Shown in pieces: positions 53,511 to 64,000 of a stretch of 64,000 nt of DNA. Both the position numbers and the translations under genes were made by a program. Origin of the DNA: Ichthyophis bannanicus (lineage: Eukaryota > Chordata > Amphibia > Gymnophiona > Ichthyophiidae); NCBI GenBank assembly GCA_033557465.1, contig CM066047.1, positions 1,550,001 through 1,614,000 of the forward strand, in the 5' to 3' direction. Every line of letters begins with the position of its first letter. The stretch's first letter is position 1. A model generated the notes under the pieces. That model made no database searches. It was not told the origin of the DNA and was given only the letters and a program-made list of their open reading frames with translations.

Positions 53511-54310
53511 ACCCTGTAGCTTCATTGCATGCCCCCTAGTCTTTCTATATTTTGATGGCATAAACAGTCGATCTACGTTTACCCCTTCCATTCCATTCAT
53601 TAATTTATAGACCTGTATTATATCTCCCCTCAGCCGTCTCTTTTCAAGCTTGAAGAGCCCTAACCTTTTTAGCCTCTCTTCATAGGGGTATCCTTCCATC
53701 CCCTTTACCATTTTGGTGGCTCTTCTCTATAGCTTTTCTAATAATGCTATATCCTTTTTAAGATACAGCAACCACAATTGCACACAATATGAAAGGTGCA
53801 GTTGCACCATGGAACGATACAGAGGCATTATAATATCTTTTGTTTTATTTTCCATTCCTTTCCTTTATGATACCTAGCATTCTGTTTGCTCTCTTGGCCA
53901 CCGCTGCACACTGGGCAGAGGGTTTTAACATGTTATCCACAATGACCCCTAAATCTTTTTCCTGGGTGGTGATTCCTAATATGGAACTTGACATAGTGTA
54001 ACTATAGCTTAGGTTTTTATTTCCTAGGTGCATAACTTTGCACTTGTCCACATTAAATTTCATCTGCCATTTGGATGCCCAGTCTTCCAATTTATCAAGA
54101 TCCTCTTGCAATTTTCCACAATTCTCATGGGTTTTAACAAGTTTGAATAGTTTTGTGTCATCTGCAAATTTGATAACCTCACTCGTTATTCCCGTTTCCA
54201 GGTCATTTATGAATATGTTAAAAAGCAGCGGACCCAGCACAGATCTCTGGGGTACTCCACTATTCACCTTTCTCCATTGGGAAAATTGGCCATTTAGCCC
54301 TATCCCCTGC
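53511..54310 (-). pseudogene. CR1-type LINE fragment, RT part
   Basis: Minus strand: PQRSVLGPLLFNIFINDLE, KFADDTKLF (catalytic ADD), GVIVDNMLKP, RMLGIIKER (frame 54267-53845), then MVKGMEGYPYEERLKRLGLF and RGDIIQVYKLMNGME (53711-53530), with a frame change between. Truncated on both sides; the 3' end is cut by the DIRS-C terminus at 53510. Confidence 0.83.
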
Positions 54311-54670
54311 TTTTGGGTGAGCCGGAGGGGGGTGGGGGAGAGGAGAGCTTCCTCAGGGATGAAGGGGAGATTGGATATGGAAGGGTTTAGTTACCATAGG
54401 CACCGCCATGGGAAGTTTTATAGGATGTTAGGATAATATGAGAAGGGGAGGGAGAGAGGGTTAGGGGTGGGGGAAAGGGGTAGTAGGGAGGCCCAGACAT
54501 GGGGTTGCTAAAGGAACGCGAGTGGTACTTGGGGAAGGGTTATAGCAAGGGGGTAATTTGTAGGGATTGATCACAGTCATAAGGGTGGGTTGGATGTGCT
54601 GAGGTGAGGGGAGAGGGTTGGAAATTGGGTACTTGATAGAGAAGATAAGGGTAGATTTGGAATAGTTTAA
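54311..54670. other. G-rich, unassigned
   Basis: Purine-rich (GGGGAGGG-type) plus-strand sequence with no recognised element. Confidence 0.35.
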
Positions 54671-54975
54671 CATCAACTATTTACAGATATTGTTCTGCTG
54701 GTTAGATTGGTTAACTATGTACAGATAAAGGAGTTATTTTTCCTTTGTGTTTTTAGGTGGCTGGGCTTCTGAGTGCATGTCTGTGCTGTAATGAGGAGCT
54801 GCAGAGTGAATGCACTTGTAGATCAGTAGGAAAAGTTTGGATGCAGAAATGGATAGGGAGCCAATGAAGTGGCATGAGAAAAAGGGATTATATGAGCATA
54901 GGAACGCTGCATCTGATTTTGAATGGATTGAAGAGGAGGGGGCGTAATAACCATTGCATTAACAGCCCCTTTGTT
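54671..54975 (-). pseudogene. LINE RT C-terminal relic
   Basis: Minus strand shows an HFIGSLSISASK-like stretch with LHWLP-type spacing, followed by IYKCIHSAAPHYSTDM. It is a short, decayed L2- or Rex-type remnant; no tail or target duplication. Confidence 0.4.
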
Positions 54976-56034
54976 AATGAAAAAAAATGGCCTTGAAGAG
55001 CCCTAGTGGTGGTGTAAATTCTACCCAAGCAGCCCTTACAGTGCAGGGGAGCCCAAGGAGGAAAGGGGCCCACTTGCAGATCTTTTAAAATGGACTCCTA
55101 CTACTTTGGGGGACCCTTTCAGAATCTTTTACATAGGGGTCTTTAATTTGAACTTCTGCCACTGAGCCTTAGTGAACTCACTTGGAATAGAAATGGCTGT
55201 AGTTGCCTTTTTTTTAACTTTGTTTACGTTATTATAATAGATAAAGAATAACACATAACTCGGCCCCCCCCCCCCACCTGTAACCTGTTCCTTCATCCCC
55301 ATGTCCGTAATTATGCATGTCCCCAATGTCTAGCTTCCAGTGTCCCTTTTCTAGTTGGGAGTCACTGCAGTTTCCCATTATATACAAGGTATATTCAGTT
55401 ATATACAAGGTGCTTCAAGACCAGAATACTCACTACCATGGGTAGCAGATTACAACAGAACTACAGAACACCAACATCCCAGTACTCCCGTACCCCACAC
55501 GTCATGAACATTTACGCTCTCCCACCCCTCCCCAGCAACCCTCCTCCCTGGTACACCCTACCCGTCTCTCCATTAATTAATTAGCAGGTCCACAATGAAT
55601 CCCCTTCCCAAGCTCCCTTTCCTCCCCCTTCAAAAAAACCTGCCCTACCCCGCATCCCAGCCCCTCCCTACGCGCTGTTAACGCCACTGCCCTCTTCACA
55701 CCACTCCCCCTGTACCCCCCATCCTCTATTCCTCATATGGTAACCAAACTTTCTGGACCTGCTCCCACCGCCTGTGATGAAGGGCTGTTAACTTACTCAT
55801 TTTTACTCATAATGCACTTGTTCCAAAATCTCATGGGGAATTAACCCACTATGCCACACCCTAGCTAATTCCATCCTCATCGCCAGGTTTCTAACCTACT
55901 TATCCCCACCTTCCTCCCACAGAAACAAACACATAGTCTGCGATCTGCAGTCCAGCTCCCCACCTGTCATCTCCTTGAAAAGGCCCTCCACCCCCTTCTA
56001 GCATTCCTTCACTGGTGGGCAACCCCACCATATA
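54976..56034. other. Unassigned sequence with a poly-C tract
   Basis: C-rich plus strand with a C-run at 55264-55274 and no coding domain. It ends at the CR1 3' end at about 56035. Confidence 0.4.
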
Positions 56035-58020
56035 AGAACATAAGAAATGCCTTAGTGGGTCAGACCAACGTTGTCCATACCCAGTATCCTGTTTCCAACA
56101 GTGGCCAATCTAGGCCGCAAACACCTGGCAGGTTCCCAAAGAGGCACCACAGGTTCCACAATGCCTGTCCCAGGGCAAGCAGTGGATTTTCCGGGTCCTT
56201 TTTAATGGTTTATGGACCTTTCCTCCAGCAACTTTTCCAAACCTTTTTTAAACCCAGCTACACTAACAGCTTTTACTACATCCTTTGGTAATGAATTCCA
56301 GAGTTTGATTACGTGTTGAGTAAAAAAATATTTTCTCTTATTAGTCTTAAATGGGTTGCATTGTAGCTTCATTGTGTGTCCTCTAGTCTTTCTACTTTTT
56401 GATGGCATAAACAACTGATCCATGTTTACCTGTTCCACTCCATTCATTAATTTATAGACCTGTATCATATCCCCCCCTCTGCTGTCTCTTTTCCAAGTTG
56501 AAAAGCCCTCCAAACTTTTAAGCCTTTCCTCATAGAGGTATCCTTCCATTCCCTTTACCATTTTTGTCACTCTTTGTGCCTTTTCTAATTCAGCTACATC
56601 CTTTTTAAGATATCATGACCAGAATGGCACACAATATTCAAGGTGCAGTCACATCATGGAACAATACAGAGGCATTATAATATCCTTTGTTTTATTCTCC
56701 ATTCCTTTCCTTATGATTCCTAACATTCTATTTGCTTTCTTGGCTGCCACTGCACACTGGGCTGAGGGTTTCAGCTTGTTATCCATAATGATGCCTAAAT
56801 CTTTTTACTGGGTGGTGGTTTCTAAGGTGTTACCTTGCATTATGTAACCATAGTTTGGGTTGTTCTTTCCTAGGTGCATATCTTTGCACTTGTCCACATG
56901 AAATTTCATCTGCCATTTGGACATCCAGTCTTCCAGTTTTTCAAGGTCCTATTGCAATTTTTCACAATCCTCTTGCGTTTTAAGAATTTTGAATTATTTT
57001 GTGTCATCTGCAAATTTGATCACCTTGCTCGTTATTCATATTTCCAAGTCATTTATGAATGTTTTACAATGCAGCGGGTCCAGCACAGATCCCTGGAGTA
57101 TTCCACTATTCACCTTTCTCCATTGAGAAAATTGGACATTTAGCCCTTCTCTCTGCTTTCTATCTTTTAACTAGTTCCTGATCCACAATAGTACACTGCC
57201 TCCAATCCCATGACTTTTTAATTTCGTCAAGAGTCTCTCATGTGGGACCTTGTCAAAGGCTTTCTGAAAATCCAGATACACTATATCAACTGGCTCACCT
57301 TTGTCTACCTATTTATTCACACCTTCAAAAAATATATAAGAGATTAGTAAGACAATACTTTCCTTGGCTAAATCCATGTTGGCTTTCTCCCATTAAACCA
57401 TGGCTATCTACATGTTCAGTAATTTTATTCTTTATAGTGGTTTCTGCCATTTTGCCTGGTACTGACTTCAGGCTCACCAGTCTGTAGTTTCCTGGGTCAC
57501 CCCGGAACCCTTTTTAAAAATTGGAGTTACATTGTTCACTCCCCAAGCCTTCAGTACTACAGATGATTTTAATGATAGTTCACAGATAGTAGGTCTGCAA
57601 TCTCATATTTCATTTCTTTCAACACCCTCTGATATATACCATTTGGTCCAGGTGATTTGCTACTCTTCAGTTTATCAAACAATTGTAATACATCCTCCCG
57701 GTTTATCAATATTTCTTTCAGTTCTTCAGCTACATCACCTTTCTATACCATTTCTGGCATGCGCAGCTTACCTACATAATCTTCAGTAAAGACTGAGGCA
57801 AAGAATTCATTCAATCTCTGCGCTATGGCCTTATCCTCCCTTAGATCCCCTTTTACCCCTCTATCATCCAATAGTCCAACTGACTCTCTCTCAGGTTTCT
57901 TACTACAAATGTACTTGAAAAAGTTTTTATTATGCATTTTTTCTTCCACGGCATGCTTCTTTTCATATTCTCTTTTGTCTGCCTTATCGATGCCTTGCAT
58001 CTAAATAATCCTTTTTGTCC
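56035..58020 (-). mobile_element. CR1-type LINE, 5'-truncated
   Basis: On the minus strand it ends in the CR1 3' UTR ('ccagtatcctgtttccaac' inverse, then TTCTTATG-type repeats at 56035-56050). ORF2 is broken: VSAGFKKGLEKLLEERSI and YVFFTQHVIKLWNSLP (56570-56202), RT pieces at 56650-57200 and the linker NFFKYICSKKPERESVGLLDD (58000-57743). It shares about 2 kb with the CR1 at 1592-5604. Confidence 0.85.
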
Positions 58021-59399
58021 ATACCCTTTCTGATACAGTAAACTACTTCCCCTCTCTACCCACTCAACTGGTGGGGTGTCGGATAAGCCCTATATAATGA
58101 TTTTCAACTGTTTTCCTGCATCCCTGCCAACCACTCCTCCTCCCTTCCCCACCATGCAAAACACTGTGCCATTTCTGCTAATCCCAGTCCCACCCCGCCA
58201 ATTGCCTTTCTTTTAAGGGCTGGAGCTAGTAAATCTCTGCCCTTCCTGAAGCTTTGGTTCATTTTTGAAGGAACATCTTAGGGGCATGCATTTGTTAGTG
58301 CACATTTGGTTCATTAGTGTTCCTCATAAAAGCTAGTAGGGGGGAGAAGGTCTGGGGAATTAACTCGGAGAGGATTGTGAGAGGGAGGAGGTCAGTAAGG
58401 TATGGGGTTTTTCTCTCCTTTTAGGTATCCAGCTTGCAGGAGGCAAAAACAGCAATTTTAAGATGGTGTTGTTTTTCCAGGAATAACAGCTTGTGAGCGT
58501 AATTTAAATTATACTGATTGATTTACAGAATATTGAGGTATTTACATGCATGGGCATGCTTTGCATCTCCATGTACGTTGTCTGAATTAACAAATGTTTT
58601 ATTTGCTTAATGCATGTTAAGGGGCAAAGATTGTGCGGTATTCCTTTAATGCACATTACTATCTACAGCCTTGGTTAGTTCCTGCACATTCAAATTTTTA
58701 AGATTGAAATGAACTAAAATATTGGGGAAACAGTTTGACAATAAGCTGAAGATGAACAAAAAATTGTTTCCATGTACATCTCTAGTACCTATGAAGACAC
58801 TGAACTGTGTTGTGTTTTTTTTTTAAATTCTTCTCAATAAAAACTATTTTTGTTGGCCATACGGTTGACCAGAAAAATTGGTAAACTACAAACTTTGTTC
58901 TCAGTCTCTCCTTTTCCTGTGTTCTCTTTCCTGATATAGTGATAACTCAGAACATTATCAATTTCTTTTTTTAATTCCAAAAATCTACCTAACTTTTCTT
59001 TTGGATTAGATATTTCTTTCAATTCTGTGTCTCACAGTGTATGTCTACACGAGGAAAGACGTATGCTCTGTTCATATAGAAAGATGTCTGAATTTCTCTT
59101 CATGCAAAATATCTTCATGCCATAAAACGGAAAACTTTGCGCTCTACAAGCTAAATAAGAAAAACTCACTTCAGTCTGATATTGTCAGATTTAAAAAGTG
59201 TCTTGTTTGAGACTTTACAAAGGCTTATTCTGCTAGACATACAGCTGCAGGACCGGCCTAACCATGAACAAGGCAAGGCGGTTGCCTAGGAATGCAGGTT
59301 GTGAGGGGCATCAGAGCACATCATCAGTTAAAGCAAAACAATAGATCCTGACAGCCACACAACCTCAAAGAGCCATCGGCACATTCTTTTACCTGACAC
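58021..59399. other. Unassigned sequence
   Basis: AT-rich. No gene is supported. Around 59255 'ggaccggcctaaccatgaac' and 'aaggcggttgcctagg' resemble a degraded hAT-type MITE end, but no second end was located. Confidence 0.35.
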
Positions 59400-59880
59400 A
59401 CTCATACAAAGTGCCCACTCCTCATTTACTTAAATTATTGTAATGCCTTGCATTCGGAGGAGTTGCAATGATCTTCACTTCATTTTCAAAGGTTACCAAA
59501 TACTGCTGCAAAACTTAGAATGAATGCTACTAGAACTGATAGAGCAACTCCACTTTTGAGGTGCTACACTGGCCGCTCATTCAAGCCAGAATAGAATTTA
59601 AATAACTGTTAAGCTTGTGCATAACCATTGATGTCTTGAAGAGCTAATCAGTCATTGGGATAGTTCTGGCAGGTCAAGGTGTTTGAGTAAATAAATCCAT
59701 GTTAACAAATTGAATATTCCTTCTTTTTCAGAATTTAGAAAGGTTACTATTCAGAAGAAAGTTTATAGTCAAGTTCCAGGTAAATGGAATAGGTTACCTG
59801 CTGAGCTTTGAACTGAATGTGATTATATAAAGCTTCACAAAAATTTAAAAACATGGCTATTTACAAAATTCTTGTCATAG
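59400..59880 (+). pseudogene. Decayed L2-type RT C-terminal relic
   Basis: Plus-strand pieces read as the L2 C-terminus across frame changes: 'attattgtaatgccttgcat' (LNYCNAL), 'actgctgcaaaacttagaat' and a Trp/Pro-poor HWPLIQARIEFK-like stretch, 'tggaataggttacctgctga' (WNRLPAE). It has many stops. Confidence 0.5.
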
Positions 59881-59894
59881 AAGATACTGATATA

Positions 59895-60022
59895 GGGGTA
59901 TGTTTACTAATCAGCGGTAGCAGCTTCCATGCGATATCGAAGCCGTGGCCCCATTGATGTCAAAGGGGCCGCAGCTCCAATATCTCACGGAAGCCGCTAC
60001 TGCCGATTAGTAAACATACCCC
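59895..60022. mobile_element. 128-bp palindromic MITE
   Basis: The two halves are near-complete inverse copies: GGGGTATGTTTACTAATC, 'agcggtagcagcttccatgc' on the left against the inverse of 'ggaagccgctactgccgatt' and TAGTAAACATACCCC on the right. The trinucleotide ata flanks it on both sides (59892-59894, 60023-60025). The terminus is the same as that of the 5.4-kb element at 16768-22187. Confidence 0.82.
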
Positions 60023-60047
60023 ATAGTGATATAAGGCAATTACACAA

Positions 60048-61030
60048 CAACATAAGAACTGTGGGCCCGATATTCAAAGCATTTACACGGTTTACAGACC
60101 TGCTTAGAGGGATATTCAGCACACATAGTTGGTGCTGCTGAATATTCGCGGGTTCCATCTCTACATGCCCCGATGCTAACCATGTAGCATTGGGCCATGT
60201 CTTGGTTGTTCCAGGGTGGAGCATAGGTGCGGCACCCATCGCTAACTGGGCAGCAGCGATATTGAACCACTGCCCAGTTAGTGCATTGCAGGTAAAGATA
60301 GGCATAGGAAAAGCTGGCTGGTTACTTACATGCTGAGCGGCAGACCCAGACATTCAATGTTGGTGGACGGGTATGACCCCAGCATTGAATATCTGGGGTT
60401 GAGGTTCAGCGGTGACGGCTATGTGCTTTACAAGCACTAGCTGCCACTGCTGAATACTGGGTCAGACCAAAGGTACATCCAGCCCACTGTCCTGTTTCCA
60501 ACAGTGGCCAGTCTAGGTCACAGGTACCTGACAGTTCCCAAAAGTAGTCAATTCCATGCTACTTATCCCCAGGGATAAGCAATGGTTTTCTCTTGGACTA
60601 TCTTAATAGTTTAAGGACTTTTCTTCCCAGGACTTGTGTAAACCTTTTTTAAACCCAGCTACACTACCTGCTTTTATCAATATTACTTGTAGCTTCAAGG
60701 CATGTCTGCTAATCCTTATATATTTTGAAAGAGTAAACAGTCGATTTGCATCTGTCTGTTCCACTCCACTCAGGATTTTATAGACCTCTATCATGCCTCC
60801 CCTCATCCATCTCTTCTAACCTCTTTAGCCTTTCCTCATAGTTGTTCAATCCCCCTTATTTTGGTTGCTCTTCTCTGTACGTTTTAAATGCTCCTATATC
60901 TGTCTTGAAATGCAGAGATGAGAATTGCACTCAGTACTCAATATGTGTTTGCACCACAGAACGATATAGAGGCAGCATGATATCCTTTGTTTTTATTTTC
61001 TATTCCTTTCCTAATGGTTCCTAACGTTTG
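60048..61030 (-). mobile_element. CR1-type LINE fragment with a possible nested MITE
   Basis: Minus strand: CR1 3' end with ATAAGAAC-type sequence at 60048, then the 3' UTR block (inverse of 'ctgggtcagaccaaaggtac', 60453) and RT C-terminal pieces (VAGFKKGLHKSWEEK, IEVYKILSGVEQ at 60603-60800). The short gap between the terminal repeat and the UTR block is filled by 60062-60449. Confidence 0.75.
60062..60449. mobile_element. Probable MITE inside CR1
   Basis: Begins GGGCCCGATATTCAAAGC and ends '...ccactgctgaatactgggtc', whose inverse GACCCAGTATTCAGCAG resembles the start over about 13 bases. Several internal 'gctgaatattcg' motifs. Because part of the right end coincides with CR1 sequence the edge is uncertain. 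Confidence 0.45.
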
Positions 61031-61687
61031 CTTTTCCTGATTGTGTCCCCAGTCTAGTCCCGAAACCTCTGGTTTGCCTATCTGATCCAGCAGCTTGGAG
61101 ACTGAGAAACACCTCTTTTGTGACATCACTGGTATATCTCTCCGGGAACCGCCTCCTGCCACCAGTATCCTCAGTCTCCAAGCAGCTGGATAGATAGGGG
61201 GTCCGGGCTCGCTGGAGAAACAATTCAGGATTGGAGTTTGGCAGTGTAGAGTTTAGCTATAGGTTTTATTTCCTCTAGGAAGCAGTTTCTATTTTTAGCT
61301 ATCTGTACCTTTAAAATCTGGGCAGGCCAGATCTCTCACATTACCCCCCCCCCCCCTCCTTCCTCCCTATACTTCAATCTTCTTTCCCTTCGGGGTTAGC
61401 AGGGGGCTGCTGTATCGGAGGATTGTGCCTAGTAATGCAGAGCCTGTGGTCAGCACGAGTGCTAATTTGAACGGAGGAGAGAAGGGCAAGGCTTAGCTGG
61501 CGCCACGCAGAGGTGTCTGCCTGCAAGCGCGCCTGGCGGCCCCAACCCCGCACACGGAGCCGCCTGTTTGTTTTGTTGGCGCTCCGGTGCTGGCAGATTT
61601 CTCCGAGGCAGAGGAGTGTCTCCAGAGCCGGTGGCAAGCGCGGGTGGAGAGTGAACCGCCGGGAACTTCGTTCTGCCGCCGGAACAG

Positions 61688-62024
61688 GTAAGGGGGTAGC
61701 ATTTGCTTAAGAGCATTTTCCTCAGCAAATTTTGGCGTGAAACTGAATGTGGGCCCGACCTCGTGACGGCGGCGCGTGCAGGCTTTGGGCCCAGAGTCTT
61801 GGTTTTTGCCTGGGCCTTCAAGGATAAGGTGGTGCACCCTCGGGGCTTAAAGGATTATTAAAGGGGGCATTAAGGCACAGTATACATGGCCGTTTGCATG
61901 CAGAGAGCCCCAGGATTCAGTCTGTGCTAGCAGCTTTCAGGCTCCTTGGTTCAGCGGGGCTGTCTGTCCCGGTTCGGGGAGACGGGACTAAGGGGACAGC
62001 TCTTGGGCCACCTGTTCTTTGTAG
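61688..62024 (+). other. Candidate intron in the DIRS-D leader
   Basis: Donor CAG/GTAAGG at 61687/61688, acceptor TTCTTTGTAG/C at 62024/62025, with the Gag ATG 6 nt downstream (62031). Length 337 bp. The upstream GC-rich segment (61440-61687) would be a leader exon. Based on splice-site sequence only. Confidence 0.45.
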
Positions 62025-62030
62025 CGGGCA

Positions 62031-63620
62031 ATGCCAGCCAAGCCACATTGCGTTGTGTGTGGGGCTCGGAAGGGCTCTGGCACAGGGGTCTGTACATCAT
62101 GTGCAAGAGATCCGGTGTCCGCTGAGCACATCCTTGTAGAGGTAGAAGGGAGCTCAGGTGTTGAAGCGGAGGGTACGACCCCGCTGGTCCCAGATTTGGC
62201 ACAGGAGGATCCGATGGAGGGTCCCTCTTCCAGCTTGGATCTGCCCACCTCTCAAGGGGTTTTGACTAAGGAGCTGGCTTCCATTTTTTCGCCTCAGTTT
62301 GTGGCCCTTCTTCAGCAAACGGTTCTGGGAGAGGCTAGACAACGGGGGGTCATAGGCGCGAGCGGGGCTAAGAAGCGTGCGGCGTCCCTGCTAGGCGAGG
62401 GCCACCCGAGTATGAGCAAGAGGCCCCGTGGAGAAGGGGACCTCAGAGAGCTATCTATGTCCTTGGAGGGTCCTCTATCAGATTGGGATGCTCACAGTTT
62501 GGCCTTAGAAGAGGAGTTGGAGGAAGGAGAGCTATCGGAGAGGGAGGATCAGGCAAGGGTACTTCGGGTCTTCCAGAGAGAAGAGCTGCCAGCGCTCATT
62601 CTGGAGACGCTAAAGGTGCTTAATATGCCAGTACCGGGGTCCGCGGAGGATGACACATTGGAAGATCCGTTGTTGCAGGTATTCCGCAAGACCCAAAGGG
62701 CGTTTCCGGTACATAGAGTGTTTCAAGAGATGATTCAGGAGGAGTGGAGTCTTCCGGAGGTGTGTCTCAAAGGAGATAGGATTATGAACCGGCTGTACCC
62801 GCTGTTGGACCAAGACAAGGAAATGTTTAAGTCGCCCAAAGTAGATGCTGCTGTCGCAGCAGTGACCAAGAAGACTACCATTCCGGTAGAAGGTAGTGCG
62901 GCCCTCAAGGATGGACAGGATAGGAAGTTGGATGTGTTGCTGAGACAGGTGCTTGATGTCAATGCTATTTTGTTGCAGGCGGCTATCTGCGGGGCGTGGG
63001 TGGCTAGGGCCTGCCTTCGCTGGGCGCAGCAGGTACAAGAGGGTCAGTCTAGTCCTGTAGCAGGGGAGACTGCCTGCTTGGAATCCGGAGCTGCCTACCT
63101 GGCGGACATTCATTATGACCTCATGCAAGGCTTATCCAAAAGCATGGCATCCGCAGTGGCAGCGCACCGTTACCTGTGGCTACGGAATTGGGCGGCGGAT
63201 AGTTCCTCTAAGGCTAGGTTAAGCAAGTTACCGTTTAAGGGCCGGCTGTTTGGTGAAGAGTTAGAAAAGTTGGTGAAGGACCTAGGTGAGTCCAAGGGCG
63301 GTAGGTTTCCGGAGGGCAAGTCTAAGTCAGGTCGTAATGTCCAGGCGAGCAGGGGACAGTTGCGAGATTTTCGACTGTTCGGTCCCAAAGGTTTAATTTG
63401 GGTCAAAGAGGCCGGTTCCCTAATAGAAACCAGGGTTTCCGGGGGTTTCGAGGAGCAGGAAGAGGTTTCAGGCCTTTCTCGTCCTCGCTTACCTCCAAAA
63501 AGTCTCAATGAGATGAGGGGGGCCCAGGCATCCCTTCCTCCTGTAGGGGGGGGGGGCGTTTGCAGGAGTTCTTCCCTGCCTGGGCCCAAATTACGTCAGA
63601 TCAGTGGGTGCAGGAGGTAA
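62031..63620 (+). CDS. DIRS-D Gag-like protein
   Basis: 529 residues, uninterrupted. Start MPAKPHCVVCGARKGSG with CVVC...CTSC near the N-terminus (CxxC, 11 residues, CxxC). Acidic Glu-rich middle (EEELEEGELSERE). The C-terminal half has LQAAICGAWVARACLRWAQQ, AAHRYLWLRNWAADSSSKARL and LPFKGRLFGEELEKL, in the same position as WLQSSDL...PCRGENLF in family A. The 3' end overlaps the RT frame at an 11-G run (63546-63556). Confidence 0.8.
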   Translation: MPAKPHCVVCGARKGSGTGVCTSCARDPVSAEHILVEVEGSSGVEAEGTTPLVPDLAQEDPMEGPSSSLDLPTSQGVLTKELASIFSPQFVALLQQTVLGEARQRGVIGASGAKKRAASLLGEGHPSMSKRPRGEGDLRELSMSLEGPLSDWDAHSLALEEELEEGELSEREDQARVLRVFQREELPALILETLKVLNMPVPGSAEDDTLEDPLLQVFRKTQRAFPVHRVFQEMIQEEWSLPEVCLKGDRIMNRLYPLLDQDKEMFKSPKVDAAVAAVTKKTTIPVEGSAALKDGQDRKLDVLLRQVLDVNAILLQAAICGAWVARACLRWAQQVQEGQSSPVAGETACLESGAAYLADIHYDLMQGLSKSMASAVAAHRYLWLRNWAADSSSKARLSKLPFKGRLFGEELEKLVKDLGESKGGRFPEGKSKSGRNVQASRGQLRDFRLFGPKGLIWVKEAGSLIETRVSGGFEEQEEVSGLSRPRLPPKSLNEMRGAQASLPPVGGGGVCRSSSLPGPKLRQISGCRR

Positions 63621-64000
63621 TTCGCAAAGATTACGCACTGGAGTTGTCGCGTCCAGTGCGAGAGGTTTTCGTCCAGTCTCCCGCCAAATCCGCAGCCAAG
63701 TGTGTGGCTTTGCGGGAGACAGTTCAAAGGCTTCTGAACCTCAGGACGGTAGTCCCGGTGCCCTCAGACCAGTGCGGTTGCGGTCGATACTCCATCTATT
63801 TCGTGGTTCCAAAGGAGGACAGGGGGATTCGGCCGATATTAGATCTCAAAGGGGTGAATCGTTGCCTGCCAGTGTCACATTTCCACATGGAGACACTGCG
63901 ATCGGTCATAGTGGCCGCTCAGAAAGGCAAATTTCTCACCTCTCTGGATCTATCCGAAGCCTATCTCCACATACCCATCAGGCTGGATCATCACAAATTT
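63546..64000 (+). CDS. DIRS-D reverse transcriptase, N-terminal part (truncated by the window)
   Basis: In the -1 frame relative to gag from the 11-G run: RLQEFFPAWAQITSDQW, VIRKDYALELSRPVREVF, LLNLRTVVPVPSDQCG, SIYFVVPKEDRGIRPILDL, KGVNRCLPVSHFHMETLRS, FLTSLDLSEAYLHIPI. The RT palm begins here (DLSEAY contains the first catalytic Asp). The frame continues beyond 64000. Confidence 0.8.

Larger units (their letters stand above)
61046..64000 (+). mobile_element. DIRS-D, 5' part (continues beyond the window)
   Basis: The terminus 'tccccagtctagtcccgaaa' resembles those of DIRS-C and the relic at 36905. An inner inverted pair, cagcagcttggagactgag (61091) and 'cagtctccaagcagctggat' (61171), lies in the terminal region. 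Leader with a candidate intron, gag (62031-63620), then RT to the window edge. No ICR or right repeat can be seen here. Confidence 0.82.

Noticed and set aside
58834..59022. Minus-strand 62-codon frame resembling an L1 linker
   Set aside because: Similarity to the L1 ORF2 region between endonuclease and RT is only impressionistic; no other L1 motif nearby.
61462..61837. Protein genes on the minus strand in the DIRS-D leader
   Set aside because: Short frames in a GC-rich leader with no recognisable domain.

Overview
This window is eukaryotic nuclear DNA from a vertebrate with a very transposon-rich genome. The density of DIRS-type tyrosine-recombinase retrotransposons, with CR1, L2 and L1/Tx1-like LINEs, tRNA-derived SINEs, TIR elements and a gammaretrovirus-like provirus, fits an amphibian, perhaps a caecilian; that assignment is inference. 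No bacterial operon, CRISPR array, rRNA or functional tRNA gene was seen. Only one short stretch (36486-36613) looks like a host exon. The family letters A-D for DIRS elements are labels of this annotation.

Layout. 117-1590: 5' part of a DIRS copy with a SINE in its gag. About 1592-5604: a CR1 LINE interrupted by an L2 LINE. 5606-10274: a minus-strand provirus (LTR, PBS, gag, pro, partial pol). 10392-10600: a SINE. 10652-16591: DIRS-A copy 1. 16768-22187: a 5.4-kb segment bounded by 17-bp inverted repeats, holding tRNA-like modules, tandem duplications, a solo LTR and a hAT-like MITE. 22678-35558: DIRS-A copy 2, carrying an L2 fragment in gag and, inside its recombinase gene, a complete DIRS-B copy (27879-34388) that codes only for Gag and itself carries an ORF1-only L1 (28213-29844). 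35559-37900: mostly unique, AT-rich sequence with the candidate exon. 37921-50196: a minus-strand L1/Tx1-like LINE split by DIRS-A copy 3 (38904-44644, nearly intact) and by an L2 LINE (44743-46780). 50197-53510: a chimera of a DIRS-B 5' end and a DIRS-C 3' end. 53511-61030: CR1 and L2 relics, a 128-bp palindromic MITE and unassigned sequence. 61046-64000: the 5' part of DIRS-D, running off the window.

How the parts work together. Each DIRS-A copy has the standard plan: left inverted terminal repeat, gag with an N-terminal cysteine motif, an RT / RNase H / methyltransferase-like polyprotein, a tyrosine recombinase, then an internal complementary region (ICR) and the right inverted repeat. The ICR is the reverse complement of the left terminus joined to that of the right terminus, as expected for replication through a circular intermediate. 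Copy 3 is the best candidate for a recently active element. Nesting gives relative ages: L1 before L2 and DIRS-A copy 3; DIRS-A copy 2 before DIRS-B, and DIRS-B before the ORF1-only L1.
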